Assembly (NCBI GenBank): GCA_965651815.1 | Contig: CBFGTJ010000017.1 | Coordinates: 1-28,313, forward strand | Length of the DNA: 28,313 bases | Direction of reading: 5' to 3' | Source of the DNA: CBFGTJ01 sp965651815 | Lineage (GTDB): Bacteria > Actinomycetota > Acidimicrobiia > Acidimicrobiales > Microtrichaceae | Shown here: positions 15,583 through 23,454 of the stretch, piece by piece | How the letters are laid out: each line of letters begins with the position of its first letter | Position numbering within the stretch: position 1 is the first letter of the stretch | The notes under the pieces: model-generated | The model's database searches: none | Seen by the model: the letters and a program-made list of their open reading frames with translations, nothing else | What the model was told of the DNA's origin: nothing | Translations under genes and position numbers: made by a program

Positions 15583-16533
15583 CTAGTACTTGTGCCGGAC
15601 GCGCCGCACGAAGCGGTCCGCGGCGACGTTGAGCAGCAGGGTCGTGCAGAACAGCAGGAAGCCGACGAAGAACAGGCTCTGGAAGGTCAGCCCGGCGCCC
15701 CGCACCTGGTCGGTGCCGGCGGCCTGCGATGCCATCGCCGCGGTCATCGTCTGACCGGGCCCGAGCACGTCCACCGAGAACAGCGCGCCGCCGGTCGCCC
15801 CGGCCGCGATGAACACGACCATCGTCTCGCCGATCGCGCGGGACACGGCGATGATGAAGCTGGCGACGAGGCCCGACACCGCGGCGGGGATGACCACCCG
15901 GACCGTCGTCGTGATCTTCCTGGCGCCGACGCCGTAGGAGGCCTCCCGCAGCGCGGCGGGGACGGACCGCATCGCGTCCTCGGACACCGAGGCGACGAGC
16001 GGCACGACGAGGATGCCCACGCCGATGCCCGCGGCCAGCATGTTGAACTGCGTCGCGTCCCCGAACACGCGCTGCACGACCTCGGGCGAGATGAACGACA
16101 GCGCGAAGAACCCGAGCACGACCGAGGGGATGCCGGCGAGGATCTCGAGGGTCGGCTTCAGCACGTTGCGGACCCTCGGGGAGGCGTACTCGGAGAGGTA
16201 CACGGCGGCGCCCATGCCGAGCGGGGCGGCGATCGCCATCGCGATCCCCGTGATCAGCAGGCTGCCGACGACGATCGTGCGCAGGTCGTACATGCCCCGG
16301 CGCGGGAACCAGCCGTCGGTCCACAGCGACGCCCACTCGACCTGGGAGATGAACCTCCACGCCTCCCCTGCGAGGGAGAGGATGATCAGCGCGCTGATGA
16401 CGATCGAGACCAGCGCGGCGGCGAGCAGCAGCACACGCATCGTGTGCTCGGCCCGCATCCGGCGAGCGCTGCCGCGCAGGTCCGCCACGGTCAGGGGTGG
16501 TCGCCGCTCGTCGTGGGTTCGGAGGTCGGTCAC
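15583..16533 (-). CDS. pstC: Phosphate ABC transporter permease PstC
   Basis: This is the second permease of the phosphate channel, 316 residues with about six membrane segments. Landmarks are LGMGAAVYLSEYASPRVRN, LEILAGIPSVVLGFFAL and the EAA-type loop DAMRSVPAALREASYGVGARK. I chose GTG 16533 because AGGAG lies six bases upstream. An in-frame GTG at 16557, which overlaps the pstS2 stop by four bases (GTGA), adds eight residues and is an equally possible coupled start. The stop (TAG) is 9 nt before pstA. Confidence 0.94.
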   Translation of the reverse strand: MTDLRTHDERRPPLTVADLRGSARRMRAEHTMRVLLLAAALVSIVISALIILSLAGEAWRFISQVEWASLWTDGWFPRRGMYDLRTIVVGSLLITGIAMAIAAPLGMGAAVYLSEYASPRVRNVLKPTLEILAGIPSVVLGFFALSFISPEVVQRVFGDATQFNMLAAGIGVGILVVPLVASVSEDAMRSVPAALREASYGVGARKITTTVRVVIPAAVSGLVASFIIAVSRAIGETMVVFIAAGATGGALFSVDVLGPGQTMTAAMASQAAGTDQVRGAGLTFQSLFFVGFLLFCTTLLLNVAADRFVRRVRHKY

Positions 16534-16553
16534 CGTCGTCTCCTGGGGCTCGC

Positions 16554-17564
16554 TCACGCCGGACCGGTGCTGCGGGAGCGCCAGCGCTCGCGGGTCGCTG
16601 CGAGCGCCTCGTCGCTGAGCGGCACGTAGCCGACCTCCGCGACGGCGGCGATCCCCTCGTCCGAGAGGTAGAAGTCGACGAAGTCCGCGAGCGCCGGGTT
16701 CTCCTCGGCCTTCGCCTTGTTGACGTAGATGAACAGCGGTCGGCTGATCGGGTACTCCCCCGACGAGATCGTCGAGTCGTCCGGTGCGACGCACCCGTCG
16801 CCACCGTCGACCTCCAGCAGGCGCACGCCCTCCGCGTCGCGGGCGAACGCGTACCCCGCCCACCCGAGGCTGGTCGAGGAGCCGCGGACGCCCTGGAGGA
16901 TCACGTTGTCGTCCGCGGAGGCCTGGTAGTCGGGCCGCGTCGTGGCCACCTGGCCACGCGCCTCGCTGAGGTCCTCGATCACCAGCTCGACGAAGCTGAC
17001 GAAGGTCCCGGACTCCTCGCCGGGACCGATGACGTCCAGCCGCAGGTCCGGCAGCCGGTCGCGCCCGCCGAGCTCGCGGGCGAGCCCGTTCGCGGCGGAC
17101 CACCGGTCGACGCCCTGGGACTCGGGCCCGACGAGCGCGTACAGGTCCTCGAGCGCGACGCAGTCGACCGAGTCGTTCCCGGCGCTGGTCATCACCGCGA
17201 TGCCGTCGTTGCCGATCGGCAACTCGATGGGCTCGACCCCGTTCGCCGCGCACTCCTCGAGCTGCTCCGGCTCGATCCTCGACGAGGCGTCGTTGATGTC
17301 GGTCTCGCCGTTGCAGAACAGCTCGAACCCGTCACCGGTGCCCGGCCCGTCGACGAGCATGTCGATCGTCGGTTCCCGGTCGTTGAACAGCTCCGCCACC
17401 CGGATCGTGATGGGCTCCACCGTCGAGGACCCCGAGACCACCACCGAACCGGTGAGCTCCCGCCCACCGCACGCGAGCGGCCACGCGACCACTGCCAGCA
17501 CGGCCAGCAGGGTGAGCGACGGGGGCACGACCTGCCTCCTCCAGCCTCGCGGTACGGGGGTCAC
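16554..17564 (-). CDS. pstS2: Phosphate-binding lipoprotein PstS, second copy
   Basis: This is the extracytoplasmic phosphate receptor that heads the pstSCAB operon. The mature part has the phosphate-binding motif VSGSSTVEPI, then GPGTGDGFELFCNGETDINDAS, GPGEESGTFVSF and the C-terminal ISRPLFIYVNK. The hydrophobic N-terminus ends in WPLAC, so it is probably a lipoprotein. Start choice is open: GTG 17564 gives a basic n-region (PRGWRRQ) expected of a signal peptide, whereas GTG 17528 has an excellent GGAGGAGG site six bases upstream but no basic residues. An upstream TTG (17625-17627) touches the proposed -10 element and is excluded. It is a tandem paralogue of the gene at 17783-18808. Confidence 0.88.
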   Translation of the reverse strand: MTPVPRGWRRQVVPPSLTLLAVLAVVAWPLACGGRELTGSVVVSGSSTVEPITIRVAELFNDREPTIDMLVDGPGTGDGFELFCNGETDINDASSRIEPEQLEECAANGVEPIELPIGNDGIAVMTSAGNDSVDCVALEDLYALVGPESQGVDRWSAANGLARELGGRDRLPDLRLDVIGPGEESGTFVSFVELVIEDLSEARGQVATTRPDYQASADDNVILQGVRGSSTSLGWAGYAFARDAEGVRLLEVDGGDGCVAPDDSTISSGEYPISRPLFIYVNKAKAEENPALADFVDFYLSDEGIAAVAEVGYVPLSDEALAATRERWRSRSTGPA

Positions 17565-17626
17565 TGCGGTGCGTCGTCCTCCCTCGTGAGGGGGTCCTCC
17601 GGGCGGGAAGTGCCCGTGTCCCCGCA

Positions 17627-17632
17627 AACGTA
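17627..17632 (-). promoter_or_regulatory. -10 element of the pstS2-pstC operon
   Basis: Minus-strand TACGTT, preceded by CTGCTCCC. The same CTGCTCCCTAC block occurs at the pstS1 promoter (18875-18886 region), so the two promoters are duplicated with their genes. No -35 consensus is seen, as expected of an activator-dependent promoter. Confidence 0.5.
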
Positions 17633-17663
17633 GGGAGCAGAAGTGGACCCGGAACCACCCGAA

Positions 17664-17681
17664 GGTGAACGGCAGGTGAAC
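17664..17681 (-). promoter_or_regulatory. PHO box upstream of pstS2
   Basis: On the minus strand GTTCACC occurs twice with four bases between (GTTCACC-TGCC-GTTCACC), an exact 11-bp period. This equals the direct-repeat PHO box known for Streptomyces PhoP and resembles RegX3 sites. The edge of the repeat is 31 nt upstream of the -10 hexamer, and a fourth imperfect unit (GTCCACT) lies in phase nearer the promoter. The regulator encoded at 10221-10958 is the likely ligand. Confidence 0.75.
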
Positions 17682-17717
17682 GGGAACCGATGCGTCGGTG
17701 GCGCAGGGGCAGGGGGC

Positions 17718-17753
17718 GCCCGGCAGGTGGCACCGGGGTCGCTGCCACCTGCC
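17718..17753 (-). terminator. 13-bp hairpin after pstS1
   Basis: CCGGCAGGTGGCA (17718-17730) and its exact complement (17741-17753) form a stem with a 10-nt loop, 29 nt after the pstS1 stop and before the pstS2 PHO box. It would separate high-level pstS1 transcription from the downstream operon. There is no T-run. Confidence 0.7.
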
Positions 17754-17782
17754 GGACGTGCTCGGGGCTCACGACCCGGCGC

Positions 17783-18808
17783 TCACGCCGGACCGGTGGT
17801 GCGGTCCTCCCAGCGGCGCCGGGTCTCCTCCAGGGCGTCCGACGAGAGGTCGACGTAGCCGACCTCGCCGACGGAGCGGATGCCCTCGTCCGAGAGGTAG
17901 AAGTCGACGAACGCTGCCAGCGCCTCGTCCTCCTCGGCCTTCGCCTTGTTCACGTAGATGAACAGCGGTCGGCTCACCGGGTAGGAGCCGTCCGCGATGG
18001 TCTCGTCGGTGGGGGCGACGCACCCGTCGCCACCGTCGACCTCGAGCACCTTGACGCCCGCGGCCTCGCGGGCGAAGGCGAAGCCGACCCAGCCGAAGCT
18101 GGTGTCCGCACCCTGGATGCCCTGGATGATCACGTTGTCGTCGGCCGACGCCTGGTAGTCGGGCCGGACCACGGCCTCCTCGCCACGATCCTCGTTGAAC
18201 TCCTCGATGACCAGCTCGACGAAGCTCGACAGCGTGCCGGACTCCTCGCCGGGGCCGACGATGCTCAGGGGAGCCCCGGGCAGGTCGCCCTCACCGCCCA
18301 GCTCGGCGGAGAGCCCGTTCGCGTCCGACCAGTCGTCGAAGCCCTGCGACTCCGGCCCGACGAGCGCGTAGATGTCGGCCGTCGTGAGGCACTCGACGGC
18401 CTCGTTCGCCTCGTTGGTCATCACCGCGATGCCGTCGTTGCCGATCTTGAGCTCGATCATCTCGATGCCGTTGGCCTCGCAGGCCTCGAGCTGCTCGTCC
18501 TTGACCTTGGACGAGGCGTCGTTGATGTCGGTCTCGCCGTTGCAGAACAGCTCGAACCCGTCACCGGTGCCCGGCCCGTCGACGGGGACGTCGACGTCGG
18601 GGTGCTGCTCGTTGAACTTCTCCGCGACGGCGATCGAGATCGGTTCGACCGTCGACGAGCCGGAGATCACCACCGATCCGGAGAGCCCGCCGCCGGACGC
18701 CGAGCCGTCGGCGCCGGCGTCCTCGTCGCCGCTGCAGGCACCGGCGAGCAGCGCGCCGGCCAGGGGGAGCGCCAGGAACGTCGTCCAGCGGCGCAGGTTG
18801 GAAGTCAC
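17783..18808 (-). CDS. pstS: Phosphate-binding lipoprotein PstS, first copy
   Basis: This 341-residue phosphate receptor is exported by a signal peptide with NLRRWTTFLALPLAGALLAGAC; the lipobox cysteine is about residue 25. After an acidic Gly/Ser/Asp linker it shows VISGSSTVEPI, GPGTGDGFELFCNGETDINDAS, GPGEESGTLSSF and VSRPLFIYVNK. GTG 18808 was chosen for the GAGGAGGGG site seven bases upstream and because longer starts would lie upstream of the -10 element. It has its own PHO box and is followed by a hairpin, so it is probably monocistronic. It is a clear duplicate of pstS2. Confidence 0.93.
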   Translation of the reverse strand: MTSNLRRWTTFLALPLAGALLAGACSGDEDAGADGSASGGGLSGSVVISGSSTVEPISIAVAEKFNEQHPDVDVPVDGPGTGDGFELFCNGETDINDASSKVKDEQLEACEANGIEMIELKIGNDGIAVMTNEANEAVECLTTADIYALVGPESQGFDDWSDANGLSAELGGEGDLPGAPLSIVGPGEESGTLSSFVELVIEEFNEDRGEEAVVRPDYQASADDNVIIQGIQGADTSFGWVGFAFAREAAGVKVLEVDGGDGCVAPTDETIADGSYPVSRPLFIYVNKAKAEEDEALAAFVDFYLSDEGIRSVGEVGYVDLSSDALEETRRRWEDRTTGPA

Positions 18809-18871
18809 GTGTCGACCCCTCCTCGGGTTCCTTCTCGTCCGCCGGAGCGGCGGTCGCCCCGGCAGTTGCGG

Positions 18872-18877
18872 AAGGTA
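18872..18877 (-). promoter_or_regulatory. -10 element of pstS1
   Basis: Minus-strand TACCTT, preceded by CTGCTCCC as at the pstS2 promoter. The leader to GTG 18808 would be about 55-60 nt. Confidence 0.5.
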
Positions 18878-18919
18878 GGGAGCAGAGGTGTCGGCCCCGT
18901 CGCCCCGCGGTGGCGCGGG

Positions 18920-18937
18920 GGTGAACCGTCGGGCAAC
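18920..18937 (-). promoter_or_regulatory. PHO-box-like repeat upstream of pstS1
   Basis: On the minus strand GTTGCCC-GACG-GTTCACC: one perfect and one degenerate half-site at the same 11-bp period as the pstS2 box. Its inner edge lies 42 nt from the -10 hexamer, exactly 11 bp more than at pstS2, so it is one repeat unit further upstream on the same helix face. Confidence 0.6.
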
Positions 18938-18948
18938 TCCTGGTCCGC

Positions 18949-19377
18949 TCAGGTCCCGGGGTCCTCCTCGAGGCGGTCGAGCTGCTCGCGGAACGACGCG
19001 AGGATGCCGCGGTCGCTGCTCCAGGTGAGCTCCCGCTCCGCGGAGTCGAGCGGGACCCATTGCAGGCCGTCGACCTCGTCGTCGGGCGTGTGGCCCTCGT
19101 CATGGTCCGCGCGCATCGCCCAGAACCGGACGTGCTTGCGGTCGCCGGAGGGCAGGTCGTAGCGCACCTCGCCGAGCTTCGGGCCGAGGTCGCCGCGCAC
19201 CCCGGTCTCCTCGTGGACCTCGCGCAGGGCGGCCTGGGCGTGGGTCTCGCCGCGGTGCAGCTTGCCCTTCGGCAGCGACCAGTCGTCGTGCGGGGGCGGG
19301 CGGTGGACGAGCAGCACCTCGATCCCCCGCTCACCCCGCCGCCACACGACGCACCCTGCGGCTTCGACGACCTCCAC
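18949..19377 (-). CDS. Nudix hydrolase (MutT1-like)
   Basis: Nudix enzymes hydrolyse nucleoside diphosphates linked to another group. The 142-residue protein has a complete Nudix box from G38: GKLHRGE (38-44) and REVHEETGV (52-60). It opens with EVVEAAGCVVWRR and has SLPKGKLHRGE, a pattern shared with MutT/Ap4A-type enzymes. It begins 10 nt after the ppk1 stop, with AGGA seven bases before the GTG start. Mycobacteria also place mutT1 beside ppk1, but MutT1 there has an extra phosphoglycerate mutase-like domain that is missing here. Substrate (oxidised GTP, Ap4A or other) cannot be decided. Confidence 0.88.
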   Translation of the reverse strand: MEVVEAAGCVVWRRGERGIEVLLVHRPPPHDDWSLPKGKLHRGETHAQAALREVHEETGVRGDLGPKLGEVRYDLPSGDRKHVRFWAMRADHDEGHTPDDEVDGLQWVPLDSAERELTWSSDRGILASFREQLDRLEEDPGT

Positions 19378-19386
19378 CGCGTCGTC

Positions 19387-21480
19387 CTAGCGCAGGCCGA
19401 CCGCGGCGCGCTTGGCGGCCTGCTGCTGCAGCTCCAGGTGGGTCTCGAGCGTGCCGTGCCGCTCGACGCGCTCCCAGCGCTCGTCGTGCAGCTCCCACGC
19501 GAGCGTGTCGTCCGCCAGGCTCACCGCCAGGATCTCGTCCAGGCGCTGCATGAGCTCGGGCGACTCGACCGGCACCATCGCCTCGACGCGCCGGTCGAGG
19601 TTCCGCGGCATCAGGTCGGCGGACCCGATGTAGTGCACCGGCGCGCCGGTGCCGGCACCGTTCGCGAACCGGTAGACCCTCGAGTGCTCGAGGTAGCGGC
19701 CGACGATCGACCGCACGCGGATGTTCTCGGACAGGCCCGGGACCCCTGGCCGCAGGCAGCAGATGCCGCGCACGATCAGGTCGATCCGCACCCCGTCCGC
19801 GGACGCCGCGTAGAGCTCGTCGATCATGTCCGCGTCGACGAGGCTGTTCATCTTCATGATGATGTGGCCGGTGCCGGGCGCCGCGGCGCGCTCCCGCCGG
19901 ATCAGCTCGACCAGTCGGGTGCGCAGCGTGTGGGGCGCGACGAGCAGCTTCGAGTACTCGACCTGGCGGGCGTAGCCGGTGAGGTAGTTGAACAGCTGGC
20001 TGAGGTCCGCGCCCACCTCGGCGTCCGCGGTCAGCAGCCCGAGGTCCTCGTAGATCCGCGCCGTCTTGGAGTTGTAGTTGCCGGTGCCGATGTGGCAGTA
20101 GCGGCGGACCCCGTCGCCCTCCTCCCGCACGACCAGCGCCGTCTTGGTGTGGGTCTTGAGCCCCATCAGCCCGTACACGACGTGGACGCCGGCCTGCTCC
20201 AGGCGGCGCGCCCACTCGATGTTGCGCTCCTCGTCGAAGCGCGCCTTGAGCTCGACGAGCGCGGCGACCTGCTTGCCCTCCTCCGCGGCGCGGATCAGCG
20301 CCGCGATGATCGGGCTGTCCCCGGAGGTCCGGTACAGCGTCAGCTTGATCGTCAGCACCCGCGGGTCGGTGGCGGCCTGCCGGATGAACTCCTCCACCGA
20401 GGACCCGAAGCTGTCGTAGGGGTGGTGCAGCAGCACGTCGCCCGAGCTGATGACCCCGAAGATGTCGCGCACCTCGTCGTCCTCGTCGGGGCAGAGCCGC
20501 CGCTGGGTGACCGGGACGAAGTCCTCGTACTTCAGCTCGCCCCGGTCGACCTCGTAGACGGCGAAGAGGCCGCCGAGGTCGAGCGGCGCGGCGTGCGCGA
20601 CGACGTCGTCCTCCTCCAGCTCGAGCTCCTCGCGGATCAGCCCCAGGGAGTCGGCGGAGATGTCGTCGGACACCTGGAGCCGCACCGCCTTGCCGAAGCG
20701 GCGGCGCCGGAGCTCCATCTCGATGGCGGCGAGGAGGTCCTCGGCCTCCTCCTCCTCGAGGGTGAGGTCCGCGTTCCTCGTCACGCGGAACACGCAGCTC
20801 TCGACCACCTCCATCCCGGGGAAGAGCCGGTCGAGGTGCGCGGCGATCACGGTCTCGAGCGGCACGAACCGCTCGCCGTCGGGCATCACCACGAACCGCG
20901 GGAGCAGCGACGGGACCTTGACCCGGGCGAAGCGGTGCTCCTCCGTCGTCGGGTCGGCGACCACGACCCCGAGGTTCAGCGACAGCGTCGAGATGTACGG
21001 GAACGGGTGCCCGGGGTCGACCGCCAGCGGCGTGAGCACCGGGAAGATGCGCCGGTCGAACTCGTCGCGCAGCCACTCGCGGTCGTGCTCGTCGAGCTCG
21101 GTCCAGCTCGAGAAGCGGATGCCGACCTCGGCGAGTCCGGCGCAGACCGGGCCGAGGAAGATGGCGTCGGCCCGGGCCGCGAGCTCGCGGGCACGGGCGA
21201 GCACCGCGGCGAGCTGCTCGGCCGTGGTCATCCCGTCGGGGGTCCGGCCGTGCACCCCCGCTGCGATCCGGTCCTTCAGGCCGGCGACCCGCACCTGGAA
21301 GAACTCGTCGAGGTTCTGGCTGAAGATCGCGAGGAACCGGACGCGCTCCAGCAGCGGGGTCGACGGGTCCTCCGCGAGGGCGAGCACCCGGGCGTTGAAC
21401 TCGAGCCAGGACAGCTCGCGGTTGATGTACCGGTGCCGGCCCGCCTCCGCCGGAGCGTCGAGGTCCTCCACTCCGGTCAT
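19387..21480 (-). CDS. ppk1: Polyphosphate kinase 1
   Basis: Ppk1 reversibly transfers the ATP gamma-phosphate to polyphosphate chains at the membrane. The 697-residue protein has the N-terminal domain start RYINRELSWLEFNARVL (18-34), FSQNLDEFFQVRVAG (53-67), the head domain, then LLHHPYDSF (350-358), KLTLYRTSGDSP, and the two phospholipase D-like C-terminal domains with the autophosphorylated histidine in KTHTKTAL (H444) and YCHIGTGNYN (461-470), then IGSADLMPRNLDRRVE. Length and motifs are normal. ATG 21480 has a TAGGCT -10 element 7 nt upstream and no ribosome site, so it is probably leaderless. It is co-transcribed with the Nudix gene; no PHO box was seen at its promoter. Confidence 0.96.
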   Translation of the reverse strand: MTGVEDLDAPAEAGRHRYINRELSWLEFNARVLALAEDPSTPLLERVRFLAIFSQNLDEFFQVRVAGLKDRIAAGVHGRTPDGMTTAEQLAAVLARARELAARADAIFLGPVCAGLAEVGIRFSSWTELDEHDREWLRDEFDRRIFPVLTPLAVDPGHPFPYISTLSLNLGVVVADPTTEEHRFARVKVPSLLPRFVVMPDGERFVPLETVIAAHLDRLFPGMEVVESCVFRVTRNADLTLEEEEAEDLLAAIEMELRRRRFGKAVRLQVSDDISADSLGLIREELELEEDDVVAHAAPLDLGGLFAVYEVDRGELKYEDFVPVTQRRLCPDEDDEVRDIFGVISSGDVLLHHPYDSFGSSVEEFIRQAATDPRVLTIKLTLYRTSGDSPIIAALIRAAEEGKQVAALVELKARFDEERNIEWARRLEQAGVHVVYGLMGLKTHTKTALVVREEGDGVRRYCHIGTGNYNSKTARIYEDLGLLTADAEVGADLSQLFNYLTGYARQVEYSKLLVAPHTLRTRLVELIRRERAAAPGTGHIIMKMNSLVDADMIDELYAASADGVRIDLIVRGICCLRPGVPGLSENIRVRSIVGRYLEHSRVYRFANGAGTGAPVHYIGSADLMPRNLDRRVEAMVPVESPELMQRLDEILAVSLADDTLAWELHDERWERVERHGTLETHLELQQQAAKRAAVGLR

Positions 21481-21487
21481 GCGGCCG

Positions 21488-21493
21488 AGCCTA
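21488..21493 (-). promoter_or_regulatory. -10 element of ppk1, probable leaderless start
   Basis: Minus-strand TAGGCT, 7 nt before ATG 21480. The surrounding CCGGTAGGCTC is identical to the tatA promoter core at 23997-24002. Confidence 0.5.
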
Positions 21494-21534
21494 CCGGCCG
21501 CGTCGGGTGCCCGGGCCGGGCGGGCAGGCCCGTC

Positions 21535-21822
21535 TCAGCGGCTCGGGGGCTCGTCGTCGCCGAGGTCCCAGGTGAGGTGGATGAGCTCGCGCTCCGCATC
21601 GCGGTTGACCCGCTCCCGGTTCCGCCGGAACTGCGGGTCGTGCGGTGGCAGCAGCATCAGCCGGGCGTTCACGCGGGGGCGGAACGCGTCGATGACCTCC
21701 TGGTCGCCTCCGTCGTAGCGGATCTCCCAGTGGGGCGCGACCGGGCCGAGGTAGACGATGGTGCAGTACGCCCGCGGCGGCTCGGCGGGGGCGTCGGGGT
21801 CGTACTCGGTCTGGTCGGACAT
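21535..21822 (-). CDS. Small conserved-looking protein of unknown function
   Basis: This 95-residue protein starts MSDQTEYDPDAPAEPP, then has a short hydrophobic beta-like stretch (AYCTIVYLGPVAPHWEIRY) and a charged, helical second half with RRNRERVNRDAERELIHLTWD. No signal peptide, membrane segment or known motif was recognised. ATG 21822 is supported by a TATGCT hexamer 8 nt upstream; the longer start at 21867 would lie upstream of that promoter. It sits between ppk1 and the htrA-like gene on the same strand, each with its own promoter. I assign no function. Confidence 0.6.
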   Translation of the reverse strand: MSDQTEYDPDAPAEPPRAYCTIVYLGPVAPHWEIRYDGGDQEVIDAFRPRVNARLMLLPPHDPQFRRNRERVNRDAERELIHLTWDLGDDEPPSR

Positions 21823-21830
21823 GGGTTGCG

Positions 21831-21836
21831 AGCATA
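21831..21836 (-). promoter_or_regulatory. -10 element, probable leaderless start at 21822
   Basis: Minus-strand TATGCT, 8 nt before the ATG of the small unknown gene. Confidence 0.45.
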
Positions 21837-21883
21837 CCGGCTGCTCCGGGTCCACCAGGGCCGCCACCCGCCCCGGCCGGTGC

Positions 21884-23275
21884 TCAGCTGCTGCCGAGGA
21901 CGGCGGTGAGCCGCTGCTCCCGGCCGGAGCGCTCGATCACGATCTCGATGCGGTCGCCCGGCTGGTGGCGGCGCACCGCCTGGCCGACGTCCGCGGCGGT
22001 GCGGATGCGGCGGCCGTCGACGCCGATGATGACGTCGCCGGCCTGCATGCCGGCCAGGTCCGCGCCGCTGCCCGGCTGCACCCGCTGCACGAAGGCACCT
22101 GCCGTGGCGGTGATCCCGAAGCGGTCGATGACCGTGCGGTCGACCATCGACACGTCGAGGGTCTCCACGCCCAGCATCGGCCGCGTGTTGCGGACCTCGC
22201 GGCCGGCCCGCAGGTCGTCGACGATCGAGGTGATCGAGTCGATGGAGAGCGCGAAGCCGATGTTCTGGGCGTCCGCGAGGATCGCCGTGTTCACGCCCAC
22301 GACCTGGCCCGAGGAGTTCACGAGCGGACCGCCGGAGTTGCCGGGGTTGATCGCCGCGTCGGTCTGGATGAGGTCGACCAGCGTGTCGCCGTTCGGGGAG
22401 CGGATCGACCTGCCGAGGGCGGAGACGATGCCGGTGGTGACGCTCGGCGCCTCGCCGAGGTTCAGCGCGTTCCCGATGGCGACGACGTCGTCGCCGACCT
22501 GCAGGTCGGAGGAGCTGCCGAGCTCGGCCGGGCGGACCGGCTCCGCCAGGTCCTCGGCCTGCACCAGCGCCACGTCGTTCTCGGCGACGGACCCGACGAG
22601 CCGCGCCTCGGCGGTGCGGCCGTCCGCGAAGTCGACCTCGATCGTCCTCGCGCCGGCGACCACGTGGGCGTTGGTCAGCACCAGGCCGTCCTCGCTCAGC
22701 ACGATCCCCGAACCCGCGGCGTCGCCGTCACGGCTGCCGGTGTGGATCGACACCACCGAGGGGCCCACCTTCTCGAGGATCGCCCGGATGTCGAGCCCGC
22801 GGTCCGGGATCGTCGCGGAGGGGCGCGTCGGCTGCTCGGTGCGCACCGGTGAGGCGGCGGGTGCCTCGGTCCCGGAGCGGTCCCACAGCGCCGCGCTGGT
22901 CAGGCCGCCGGCGACGATCGCCCCGACGAGCCCGCCGACGAGCGCGGCACGGATGCCGCCGCCCCGCGACCGCTCGGCGCGGTCCGGACGGGCCCCGCTG
23001 CCGCTGCCGCCACCCGGCGCGGCGTTGCGGGGAGGAGCGGGAGGCCCGTCGGATCCCATCGGCCCGGCCCACCACGCGGGCTCGCCGGTCCCGCTGCCCG
23101 CCGAGCGGTACGGAGGTGGGGTGAGGGGCTCCGTCGGCGGGTCGAAGGGCTCGGTCGGCGGGTCGGTCGGGGGGCCCGAAGGGACGCCGGCGGTCGGCGG
23201 CGACGCGGGCCGCCCGTGATCGCCGCCGCCGGACCCCGGGCTGGGCTCGTCCGGCTGCATGGGCGTGTTCGACAT
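21884..23275 (-). CDS. HtrA/DegP-type S1C serine protease with PDZ domain
   Basis: This is a membrane-anchored envelope protease for misfolded or regulatory substrates. Of 463 residues, about 1-105 are a disordered Pro/Gly-rich cytoplasmic part, 108-131 a transmembrane segment, 165-355 a trypsin-like domain with the full triad H204 (TNAHVV), D234 (ENDVAL) and S314 (NPGNSGGPL), and about 365-460 a PDZ domain (GMQAGDVIIGVDG). I chose ATG 23275 because a CATGCT hexamer ends 7 nt before it; ATG 23287 overlaps that hexamer. It is divergent from the whiB-like gene. Mycobacterial PepD/HtrA proteins have the same layout. Confidence 0.92.
   Translation of the reverse strand: MSNTPMQPDEPSPGSGGGDHGRPASPPTAGVPSGPPTDPPTEPFDPPTEPLTPPPYRSAGSGTGEPAWWAGPMGSDGPPAPPRNAAPGGGSGSGARPDRAERSRGGGIRAALVGGLVGAIVAGGLTSAALWDRSGTEAPAASPVRTEQPTRPSATIPDRGLDIRAILEKVGPSVVSIHTGSRDGDAAGSGIVLSEDGLVLTNAHVVAGARTIEVDFADGRTAEARLVGSVAENDVALVQAEDLAEPVRPAELGSSSDLQVGDDVVAIGNALNLGEAPSVTTGIVSALGRSIRSPNGDTLVDLIQTDAAINPGNSGGPLVNSSGQVVGVNTAILADAQNIGFALSIDSITSIVDDLRAGREVRNTRPMLGVETLDVSMVDRTVIDRFGITATAGAFVQRVQPGSGADLAGMQAGDVIIGVDGRRIRTAADVGQAVRRHQPGDRIEIVIERSGREQRLTAVLGSS
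23127..23170. repeat. Pro-rich repeat in the HtrA cytoplasmic part
   Basis: Two imperfect 21-bp units (gctcSgtcggcgggtc core) encode the repeated DPPTEP motif in the disordered N-terminal region of the protease. Confidence 0.55.
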
Positions 23276-23282
23276 GGGACGA

Positions 23283-23288
23283 AGCATG
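23283..23288 (-). promoter_or_regulatory. -10 element of the htrA-like gene, probable leaderless start
   Basis: Minus-strand CATGCT, 7 nt before ATG 23275. It lacks the first T of the consensus, but spacing matches the other leaderless candidates here. Confidence 0.4.
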
Positions 23289-23330
23289 CCGGACCGCGAC
23301 GCTGCCCGTCGTCGTGCGGCCCGCGGGCGC

Positions 23331-23430
23331 GATGAGCGCTCTCAGCCCGAGATGAGCCGGTCCTCAGCCCGCGAGGCCGATGGAACGCCGTTGCACCGCA
23401 TGCATCTCGGGGCTCTGAGCCACCTCTCAG
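23331..23430. promoter_or_regulatory. Cluster of CTCAG motifs between htrA-like and whiB-like genes
   Basis: CTCAGCCCG occurs at 23341-23349 and 23363-23371 (22-bp period). GATGAGC occurs at 23331 and 23351. GGCTCTGAGCC (23411-23421) is an odd palindrome, and CTCTCAG recurs at 23424-23430. The cluster fills the divergent intergenic region and may hold operators for one or both genes. No known regulator motif was recognised. Confidence 0.35.
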
Positions 23431-23454
23431 TACGCGCGGATACCGAGGGAACAA

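Noticed and set aside
13087..16629. A 3.5-kb open frame on the plus strand across phoU-pstB-pstA-pstC
   Set aside because: It is antisense to four well-supported pst genes and encodes a low-complexity His/Asp/Arg/Gly-rich chain with no domain. Long antisense frames are expected in GC-rich DNA.
17565..17627. Longer pstS2 from a TTG at 17625-17627
   Set aside because: The codon coincides with the end of the proposed -10 hexamer, so it would not be transcribed, and the added residues do not look like a signal peptide.
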